Assembly (NCBI GenBank): GCA_029948255.1
Contig: JALIZF010001252.1
Coordinates: 141,962 to 205,961, forward strand
Length of the DNA: 64,000 nucleotides
Source: Telmatactis stephensoni
Lineage: Eukaryota; Cnidaria; Anthozoa; Actiniaria; Isophelliidae
Direction: 5' to 3'
Below, one piece after another: positions 55,213-64,000 of the stretch. How positions within the stretch are numbered: the first letter of the stretch is position 1; the number at the start of each line of letters is the position of its first letter. The notes under the pieces are model-generated. The model did not search any database and was not told the origin of the DNA. It saw only the letters and a list, made by a program, of their open reading frames with translations. A program made the translations under genes and the position numbers.

Positions 55213-58200
55213 CTACTGGGACTTCTGGACTTCAGGTCCAAAGAAATCCCCATAAGCAGAGCATTCCTTGACAGTTACTGTGCCTCTTTCAGTTGTCACG
55301 TCCGTTATTATGATGCTGTTAGCAAGAAAGTCAAAATGAGAACACTTAGATAATATACTCTTCTTTTCTTGTTGTACAGCATTCGTTTCTGGTTTATCAA
55401 GAACACAAGTAGGTTTCAAGTCTTTAGTTATTGTTGGAGATACCCTAGGACTAGTTGTTGGTGTATCTTTGTCTGTCTTCAACTCAGATACAGTGACTTC
55501 ACAAGTACTAGGGGAAGCAACGGCCAAGCAAGTTGACGCAGGGGTCTCCATGGTCTTTATTAACAGGGGTGACGGTGAAACATTGGGTGTGGTAGCTTGT
55601 ATAGCTGCTGGTGATGTAGAACTTTTGACGACTTGCTCTTCGTTAGGAATTTGTACAGTCAATTCCTCCATCTCTGTTGGTTCTGTCTTTGGCAGGTCCG
55701 CCATTTGACTTAGGCCCTCTTCCTGAGAAGTCTCTATGGGCTCATCAATGGGTGTTTCTTGTTCCACTTTTCTTACTTCACTGTTTTCTTTGTCATTTTC
55801 GCTGCTTGGTAATGGTGTTTCTGGGTTGTTTTTCCGTCGTTTCCTCCATTTTCTTGGAGAATCAGCTGATGGTTGTTCAACTGAGGTGCTTGGACTATCT
55901 TCACGTGGTTCTTGTTCAGCTTCATTGGAACTATCAGCACCATTCAACATCGACATCTGCTTCTACTGATTTATCATCTGATGGCTGAATAAAAGAAATA
56001 AAAAGATTTCTTGTTAGCATTGTAGTTTTAACACATCATGAACAAGTTAACCCAGACATGTATTGCACATCAATCTCTATTTTTACAACATTTGAGCAAA
56101 AGTTTGCAATCTGATTGGTTGAAAACTGTTGTCAATAGGAATTCAGACAACAGTGCTGAGACTTTTCATTAACATGTGTGGGCTCATTCTGTTTCTTGTT
56201 CAATGGGATCTTGTCATTTTCACCACAAATAATTGTAGTTTGAAGGAAGTGAGGGAAGAAGGAAGGGAAGGAGGGAGGAATGGATGGAGGGGGGGGGGGG
56301 CAGGAAGAATGGAGAGGGAGGAGAGAGAGAGAGAGGGAAGGATGATTGGGGAAAGGGAAAAGGGTTGGGATTTAAAAAAATTCTCATTGTCTCTACTCTT
56401 ACTGACAATGGATTTGACTTCACAAAATGTTCAAAACTTTGCAGTCAAACCACTTGACTTGCTATACTCATGGTTCCACTTGGGTTTTGAACATTTTGTA
56501 AAATAATAAACAGTATAAATTATAAGGAATTTTATACAACTGGCAACATGGAAAAGAGAAAACCTAAATTTATTCCGTTGTGCAAAGTTCTTAATGGCTT
56601 GTAATGTGCTTGCATATTTGCACTTGTTTTGGCCTGTATTTTGCACCCAAGAATGTATACACGTATGATAAGTTATACTTACATTTCCATCACCCTCTGT
56701 CTGTTTAGATCTTTTCTTCCTGACTTTTCCTTTACTAGAAAAATAATCAACACCATTGATAACCTAAGGCCCAGTTCAGACATTGACCTTTTACCACGTC
56801 GAAACAAATACCTTCAACAAAGGCTGTCTAATTATCCACTGTTTTCAATGCATTCGACGCAGCAAAAGTTCAACATTTGAACTGGGCCTAAGTCCTAAGG
56901 AACTTGTAAAACAAGTCAACCCGTTAAACAGTAGTCAATTCATATTGATTCAATATCACAATTACAATGTTTTAATTTAGTACTGATTGAAAGTAGCATA
57001 ATAATTAGCCCATCAAATGAGAGTTAATGTTACTGAGGAAAACACTGGATGATATCAAATTACTGTAATGATGGTTGTGCTTAGAGGTTTTGTATTTCAA
57101 CACATCAATAATTCATGCACAATAACCACATTTATCAAGCTGGCATGATATTCTAGAACAATCGTTGTAACTTTCATTAGCTAAAGATGACTTATAAAAT
57201 GGATCATGTACATTGGAATTTTTACAAAGAAATATCATTATGGTCTCGCAAGTGCTTGCCCAATTCAAAAGTTGTAGCTTCTTTATAAATTTCATAAGTG
57301 CAATGAAACAAAAGTTTTGCACATGCATTGTATGATAAAGTTGAATTCCATAAATGACTGAATATGCCCCTCTGCCTGACTCAAGCATCACTACTTAGAA
57401 TGGGGGCTTATTTGGTCATTTACAGTACACCTACAAATAATAATTTTGTGAGTGTGCACCAATTGATATACTCTAACAGAAAGTAAATAAACATTGTTTA
57501 ATAACATTAATTAAAATGCTGCAGCACAATAATTCTAATGGTGTGGACAGATGCCTAAAGGACTCCTTCATAGCAGAGTTTGCCTGCAGGCCTATTGCGT
57601 GTGCTGTAGAAAAGCTGAAAATGGCTATGAAATTATATGCCCAAAATATCCAAAGGAGTCTTTAGTTCGAAGTTTAAATATACAATACACATGTAATAAA
57701 CCTATAAGTAGCCATGCAAATCTGAATTCAAAGTAGTTTTAGAACTAGTTCTCCAATATAATTAATATCAGCTCAAACTGATATCACAAAAAAACTGAAA
57801 GAATGTAAGAGCTCCACATATAGTCTTGACTATATACTTTATAGCTTCCCAAAATAGATTTTCCATTGTACAGAAAGATATTGGCTTTCATTGATAGTTC
57901 ATGATGACCTTAAGAATGTGGCTGATGAAAGAAGTTATACATTATATATATGCATTTCTTAGGATATTGGACTTCACTGAGCAAAACCTTAGTTTATGTT
58001 TAAATTGTATAGAGTTACAGTCAACATAAATTGTCAGTTTTACTGCATATACCTGTAAGGACCAATTTACACAATACAATTTTTGCTTACTACTTGTCGC
58101 ACGCAACAACCCTACAGATTGCTTACAACTGTTGCGTGCGACAAGAGCAAAAGGTTGTAGGATTTTAAAACATGTTTTAAAACCTTACAATAGTTATAAG

Positions 58201-59825
58201 GAAGTTATAGGGTTGTTGCATGAGACAAGTTCTGTTGTAAGCAAAAATTGTATCATGTAAATTGGCCTTAATAACAGCTAATTTCTGATGACTGGGAAAC
58301 CAGTTTGGAAACCAAGAACTAAAGCCTGTTTTTACAGTGGTACAAGCAAAAGCAAGCAAAAATCATCTGCTAATGAGCAGTATTGATTCAACATGTTGCT
58401 TTTGTTTGCATTGTCAATTTATGTCACTAGTTTGAAATTATCAGGCTTAATAATGATCGAGCTAATCTGAGCCAATCAGAAATCAAAACTATGCTTAGAT
58501 ATTTTATGGAGAACACTGTACTCTATCACTGACTGATATGAAATAAAATTTAGTGACTCCAAAAACATTTTGTTGAATGTGTGTATGTTATGAGTTAAAA
58601 TCTACTTGATATATTGGTCACCGTAAGCATATTGATAAGCACCCAGGTCTGTGATAATGGGATTTCCTTGGTTCCAATATACAAGGTTTCTAATTTATGA
58701 TGTGTTTGCTTATCTCTTATCTATTGTTTGTTGTTGTTGTTTTCTGTGTTGTTTTACTGCAGCAATTAGGTTCTGGTTGAACATATATATTTAACAATTA
58801 TTTCAGGAAAAACAATTTCAATATTAGTATAAATAATCCTGATCTCTGAACCTACTGTTTTCTCAGGGAATTGTTTAACTAATTCTGTCACTTCAATTAT
58901 TAAATTCTGGGGCCGGTTGTACGAAGGGTGAATAGCGCTATCCAGCGGATAAAATCTATACAAAATCTATACAGTGGATAACTCTTATCCGGTGGATAAC
59001 TTTATCCAACCTTCATACAACCGGGCCCAGCTGTACCTCAAAAAATATTCTCTACTTAATTATAAGTATTCCAGTTGAATGATCAACAAAACTTCTCTTT
59101 CCAATGTTCAATTCCCATTTTTCCTCTAATATTTTCAAAACTTTATCTTTAGAAACTGTAGGCTTATACTCTTGTATTACGAAAAGTCGTGAAAACATAA
59201 TTTTAAAATTTAAAAGCAAAATACGGACTTCTGACTTCTCGCTACAAGAACAGTCAACATTCGTACATGACTGAAAGTACATGTAGAAACAAAACAGGTC
59301 CACACATGGTAAACACGAGCTCTAATTAAATCAATAAACTGACTTTAATAAGTTAATATTGAAAACAGACAACATATCACTTCGAACGAAAATTTTAAGA
59401 GTCATTCATGAGTTGTAGATAGGGCAAAAAGTCGAGTTTTAAAAAATCGTACAATTTGAATGAATAAGAGAACAAGCACGTCGCTCACCTTTCAGCAATT
59501 CTTTTACGATAAGCTTTCAATAATCTGTCGTCCAGAACATTTTCCTCGGGTTCCCACGTATTAAACCTTAGAAACACAATCCCTATTTAGCGTGATAAAA
59601 CTAAATTAGGTAAAAAGTTAATTGAAAACACGGCAAAATACCTGGGTGAATAGCCTTTCCATTTCATGAGATACCAGACTTTACCCTGCAAAATAAACCA
59701 CATTCTTGACAAATAGTTATTTACCAACTAACAATTATCACTGCATTGGTCCTTACGTCTTTAGTTCGCTGTTTTAAGATAGTTTCAGCAGCATAAATGC
59801 CGTTATTTCTTCCCCCTTTGTTCAT
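55213..59825 (-). CDS. CBX-like: Polycomb chromobox protein (CBX2/4/6/7/8-type)
   Basis: Exons: 59757-59825, 59642-59685, 59489-59566, 56683-56734 and a last exon ending at 55213 (about 330 residues). The first three encode a chromodomain: GIYAAETILKQRTKD, GKVWYLMKWKGYSP and FNTWEPEENVLDDRLLKAY; the methyl-lysine cage would be Tyr11, Trp32 and Tyr35. Exon 4 is a basic, nuclear-signal-like stretch (GKVRKKRSKQ). The last exon is acidic and Ser/Thr/Pro-rich with a KWRKRRK patch and ends in a Pc box (IIITDVTTERGTVTVKECSA then YGDFFG), which binds RING1 in PRC1. So it should read H3K27me3 in the nucleus and recruit PRC1. The last exon's start is uncertain: the best acceptor (55984) gives an in-frame TAG, while weaker AG sites at 55963 or 55957 keep the frame. 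The intron after exon 3 is 2.7 kb and holds several MITEs. Confidence 0.9.
56235..56350 (+). repeat. Purine-rich GGA/GAG tract with a poly(G) run
   Basis: GGAAGG, GGAGGG and GAGAGA words plus a run of 12 G at about 56289-56300, within a CBX intron. Confidence 0.85.
56764..56890. mobile_element. TAAGGCCCAGTTCA foldback MITE in a CBX intron
   Basis: Left TAAGGCCCAGTTCAGACATT then ACCACGTCGAA; right TTCGACGCAGC then AACATTTGAACTGGGCCTA. Arms of about 43 bp are imperfect. Confidence 0.75.
58056..58270. mobile_element. TAAGGACCAATTTACA TIR element, 215 bp, in a CBX intron
   Basis: Left TAAGGACCAATTTACACAAT then ACAATTTTTGCTTAC; right GTAAGCAAAAATTGT then ATCATGTAAATTGGCCTTA. Arms of about 60 bp, imperfect. 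The interior has CGCACGCAACAACCCTA repeated in inverted form. Confidence 0.8.
58909..59028. mobile_element. GGGGCCGGTTGT foldback MITE in a CBX intron
   Basis: Left GGGGCCGGTTGTACGAAGG, right CCTTCATACAACCGGGCCC, with GGATAA/TTATCC words inside. Its outer bases match the element at 33294 (GGGCCCGGTTGT). Confidence 0.8.
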
Positions 59826-60080
59826 AGCTGCTTTATTTTGAAAACTGAAGAGGGATTTTATACCACGACATCCCATAATACAAAGTATGACGTCACAAGA
59901 TGCACAGCTTATCAGCTTATCTCTAGCTCTGCACTGCAGTTGAAAGAAATTATATTTCCTTAACTTTGCTAACTCTCCTGTCATTTTTTAATCTAATTAA
60001 TGCAAACTAGAATTAGAAATATCAGTGGCTGAACAAGAATAAACTTCGGAACGGAAATAACAGATAAAAATAGGAAGGAT

Positions 60081-60195
<115 letters not shown>

Positions 60196-60239
60196 AAAAG
60201 AATAAGGCAGGAAGGAAGGAACAAAGGAAAGGAGAAAGA

Positions 60240-61230
60240 AAGGAAGGAAATGATATGAAACTTTAATTTTCTAAAGCCGATTCAGTGATACTTTCATAAA
60301 CACGGCCACCTCATCTCCCAAGACTAGCTAGTGTCCACCCTCCTGACAAAGGTTTGCATTCTTGAATTGCAGCTCATTTGCATTCAAAACAAAAGCGCAA
60401 GAAATCTAGTTTCAAGCGTTTGTGCAGCATATCGTACTTTATAAAATTTATTTCTCCTGATCTATGTTGTGTACAAAAACAAAACTCAGTACCGTCGTTT
60501 AATGAAGCCTTGAATTTATTGTTTCAAGCTTTAAAACAGCAGCTTCGGTACAGAATGTTTCCAATTCTAGCATTAAAGTGCGTCCAAAAGTTTTGACCAT
60601 TTTCAGTGTTTTATACTATGAACATTATAAACATTGCTTATATTTTTTAACGGCTTGTCCTGTGGGCGATCAGTTTAACACTTTTATTAGGTAGACATTA
60701 AGTTACCTTTTCGTTGTCATTTGAGGTTCGTGGTTGTTATTCTCAGAGTACAAGGGGTGCCTTAAGATTCATGACGATTTCAGAACGCTTTTAGGGTACA
60801 CTTTTGGCAGCCAATCGTCCTCGCATTTCTATTCCGACGATTTTTGTGAAACTCACTCAGCTTGAAGTTTGATTCATTGTAGTTTGATTCCCTGTGTTTC
60901 ATCCATTTATACCAACAAAATTTTGATTTAGAGTGGGTCATTTCTAAACAGTGGGATCAGGTTTTGTTGAAATTACTCCAAAAATAGTTCTCTTCAACAA
61001 AATCACTTAAGGCCAATGTGTAGCTGAATAATTGGAGTAAAAATTCCTAAAAAGCTATTGAAATTGAACGCTATCCTAAAAAGTTGTGACCAAAAGTTTC
61101 TCAAGGCCGAATGCCTCCTGAATTTCTATTGAGTCACCTTAAATTAGATTAAGAAGAAATTACGATATATTTAATGAAAATTAATTAATAAATGGCTTGA
61201 CAGATGAAAGCTCTCTCTACTTTTAGCCTT
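60240..61230. other. Intergenic region
   Basis: No gene, only short frames. Nothing recognised. Confidence 0.4.
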
Positions 61231-61236
61231 TTTTAA

Positions 61237-61590
61237 TAGAAAAGAAAGAAGGAAGGAAGGAAGAATGGAAGGAAGGAAGGAAGGAAGGAAGGAAGGAAGG
61301 AAAGATGGAAAAAGAAAGGACGACCTGATTAGATGGAAGGAAGGCCGGAAGGAGAGAAGAAAGAAAGAAAGAAGATAGGATAAAAGAAGAAAGGAAGAAA
61401 GAAAGAAAGAAAGAAGGAAAGAAAGTAGGAAGAAGGAAGGACGAAAGAAAGGAAAGAAGGAAGGAAGGAACTAGGAAGAAAGAAAGGGAAGAAGGAAGAA
61501 AGGAAGAAAGATATAAAGAAATAAAGAAATAAAGGATGGGAGGGACAGAAAGAAAAAGAGATCGATAAGAAAGAAAGAAAGAAAGCAGAT
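61237..61590 (+). repeat. Purine-rich GAAGGAAG/GAAAGAAA tract
   Basis: About 350 bp of interrupted GGAA and GAAA units; minus-strand open frames here are repeat artefacts. Confidence 0.95.
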
Positions 61591-63195
61591 TCGCTGTAAT
61601 AGCCAAGTTGCACAGTGAGCTTGTTACAACCACCGCATGGCGGTGGGACTGTGTTTCGGCACCAAGGATTTTTTACTTTACATTTAATTTCAGGTTATTG
61701 TTGACACACAGTGCATGTCCTTAAAGTCCTGCTAAACCGCTCAGTATCTAGGAGAAAAGCTCGATATCAACGCTTCTCTTTCTTCAGTTAGCAATGCTAT
61801 TGCTGAGTTTCATATGACGTCATTTTCAATCTCGTTGCAAATAAGAAAATTAGTTAATTTTATAATTGTACTATACAAACACTCATTATACAAAACAAAT
61901 TTACCATTTGTTTCACTATTCACTAGAATTTATTAATGCAATATGAAAATATTGAATTAACGAATTGTAGGGCGATCTCGGAATAAAATGACATTTAACA
62001 ATAAACTAAAATGGAGCAAATTCAGACCTCAAAGCAGAAATCACTTCAGCTACTGATATGACACAAGGAGTCAAGTTAGTGTACGTACGTGTTGTTGATG
62101 TGTGTATTAGAAAAAGTACTACGATAAGTATAGAAATAGTATATAAGGAATATAAATTAATTGTAGTAAATAGCTGTAGATATTGTAGTTGTAAAAAATA
62201 TCAAAATTAATTTAAATGTAAATGGAAGATGAAAATAAATAAACGTATGAAAAAAAAGCAAATAAGAAGAAATAAAGTTTTTTCTCTTAGATAGTATTGG
62301 CCTGCGCTGTTGGTGGTCTGTGATAAATTTAAACTTCTTATCAATCTCAGTATCACATGTATTTCCTCATTAATCCTGCTAAGAACTAAAATAAACTGAT
62401 CAATATTAATTAACTGTTAACTGACAGTAATTGGCTAATTATTCTTTTCCTAATTTTACTTTATTTATTATATCAAAATTTAACCATTCACATCATTAAC
62501 AGCTCATTTGAGCTTTGAAGTGGCGGCAGCCTTCAGTAATGAGTTCTCTGTGTTGGTCGAAAAGCCAAGTTATATTACATCGTTTCTATAGGACCTATAG
62601 GACACCTAGAAGTTAGTCAGATTACATCATGTTTATAGTCCAGTCCACTGAATGGCAAACCAGTTTATTGGTGATTAACAGAGCTCTTGCGATTTATAGC
62701 AGTTAGACTGCCTTCCATGAAACAATCGTGACTTCACTTAATTAATTTAAATTGAGTGCCTATGAGCTATTAAAGTAAGCTGCTTTGGTCTCCCTTAGGT
62801 GCATCGATGAAAACTGCACAATTCTACTGCGTACAAGGTCCATTTATTTTTTGACATGATATTGTTTACAAATCTGTGCCTGATATGTGGCAAGATATGG
62901 TTTTACAATACATATAACTGCGGATCTGTGATGCCGTTTCAGTTAATTAAAGATATTGTAAAGTCAAAGGATTAAACGTTATTGTGACGTTGAGTCAGAT
63001 TTCTTTGTTTAGTTAAACCTTACCTGTCAAAACGAACGCTTTGTCGAATGGGCTTGTAGTTACCAAGGCAAAGAACACAATTATCACAAATACACGCTTG
63101 ATTTGATTACTTAAGTACATAGTCTACTCGAGTTTGCTGGGTAAACAGTTGGTAACGATGCTAGCGACTAATGTACACATGCTTTTGTTAACAAA
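61591..63195. other. AT-rich intergenic region
   Basis: Many TTAATTAAT-like words and AATAAA. No exon or repeat recognised. Confidence 0.45.
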
Positions 63196-63981
63196 ATGAG
63201 CAAGAAAAACTTTGCCAAGCAACTTGATTCAGCATTAGTAAGAAAATACACCTTCAAAACTGCGAAGGACAAGTCTGGCAAGTCAACTTGTGAACCTAGC
63301 TACTCATTGACATGTAAAACTCAACTTTCAAATCATGAAAATGATGCATTACCATCAGTTGCTCCATCTACAAATTCCTGTAATGCTTCTAATGACCGAC
63401 AGAAACAGCATATTTCTTTAGCCAATGTTGAGGTTTCAAGTACTAACTTTCCAGATGACCAAGACATTGCAAAGAAAGCAGTTTCGAAAGTATTGCCTGA
63501 AAACTATGGAAAGAATCTTTACAGAAGACCCGCTTTTGCAAAGCAACGAAGTGATACAAAATCTCCTTTGGCAGAAATGTTGTGCACAGGGCAAAGACTT
63601 GAATTTCAAGGCGAAAAACCTGGCAACCAACAAGTTAATGAGAATGATGTTTCTGTAGATTCCACAACAACATATAGGAACTGAACATACCACAAGAAGA
63701 CTCGCAGTCCGTGGCGATAAACCAACTTTATTCGTCGTTTAAAAAGACTCAAATCTCGACATGACGCAATGCAGCTACATGACGATGTTCGTGTTCGGTG
63801 TAGTTCATTTCCATTTGGCAAAGCAAAAACCTTTGGCCGCCCAGAACTTCCAAGTCATGGCGAAGAGGAGATTTTTATTCTTCTTGGTGGCAAATCCAAA
63901 CCTGTTCGTTTTGAAGTAAACCCCGACAACTTAAATCTTCTGGAAAGTGAGTTTGGTATCAAGTTGAAATCAAGTCAGTGA
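63196..63981 (+). pseudogene. Unrecognised coding region with two in-frame stops
   Basis: An ATG at 63196 opens a 162-codon frame rich in Lys, Ser and Asn to a TGA at 63682-63684. The same frame has a second stop at 63718-63720 and is then open from 63721 to a TAA near 63981, containing RRLKRLKSRHDAMQLHDD and later GEEEIFILLGGKSKPVRFEV. Between the stops the +1 frame is open and reads HTTRRLAVRGDKPTLF. This is what a pair of compensating one-base indels would give, from pseudogene decay or an assembly error. A short intron is a weaker option because I find no donor and acceptor with matching phase. No domain recognised. Confidence 0.45.
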
Positions 63982-64000
63982 GCACAAGTTTTGACCAAGA

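Overview
The window is eukaryotic nuclear DNA. Genes are split by GT-AG introns, the DNA is AT-rich, and much of it is transposon-derived. The gene set (a Hook-domain CCDC88/Girdin-like protein, a Golgi carbohydrate sulfotransferase and a Polycomb CBX chromobox protein), together with BEL/Pao, CR1-like LINE, tRNA-SINE and many foldback elements, fits a non-bilaterian or invertebrate animal. My best guess is a cnidarian such as a stony coral. The taxon is inference; the animal origin is well supported.

Layout. At 1-18.2 kb the minus strand carries 22 exons of a CCDC88-like gene that I spliced by eye with every junction in phase. It starts at 18169 and runs towards the left edge; its 3' end is not seen. 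Its introns hold a 1.5 kb Mutator-like element with a 9-bp target duplication, a CAGGG-ended MITE with a 6-bp duplication, and a nested foldback. An unspliced reading frame of unknown function lies at 1653-2396. At 20.2-21.5 kb there is an intronless type II membrane sulfotransferase (minus) with an unusual Cys in its PAPS-binding loop. At 26.0-27.9 kb lies a 5'-truncated LINE (plus) ending in a pentamer repeat, followed by microsatellites. At 32.6-34.0 kb is a two-exon gene (plus) for a 76-residue secreted, basic-site-rich peptide precursor; this is the most likely undescribed gene here. At 34.7-38.5 kb there is a tRNA-derived SINE, two TTAA-flanked elements and further foldbacks. At 38.6-46.3 kb sits a complete BEL/Pao LTR retrotransposon with a 2129-residue open polyprotein, LTRs that differ by one base, and a 5-bp target duplication.

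At 46.3-49.1 kb there is a cluster of TIR elements. At 50.3-51.6 kb a reading frame of about 359 codons is interrupted by a 222-bp CACTG-ended MITE with a 3-bp duplication; removing the insert leaves one uninterrupted frame. At 52.5-54.9 kb are a second SINE copy and four more TIR elements. At 55.2-59.8 kb lies a five-exon CBX gene (minus) with an N-terminal chromodomain and a C-terminal Pc box. At 60-61.6 kb there are purine-rich simple repeats. At 63.2-64.0 kb there is an unrecognised plus-strand coding region with two stops in its frame.

The host genes have unrelated jobs (cytoskeletal or G-protein scaffold, glycan sulfation, chromatin silencing, secreted peptide), and I see no operon-like or pathway linkage. 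The dominant theme is the dense and often nested population of non-autonomous DNA transposons. For many of them the ends and target duplications can be read directly.
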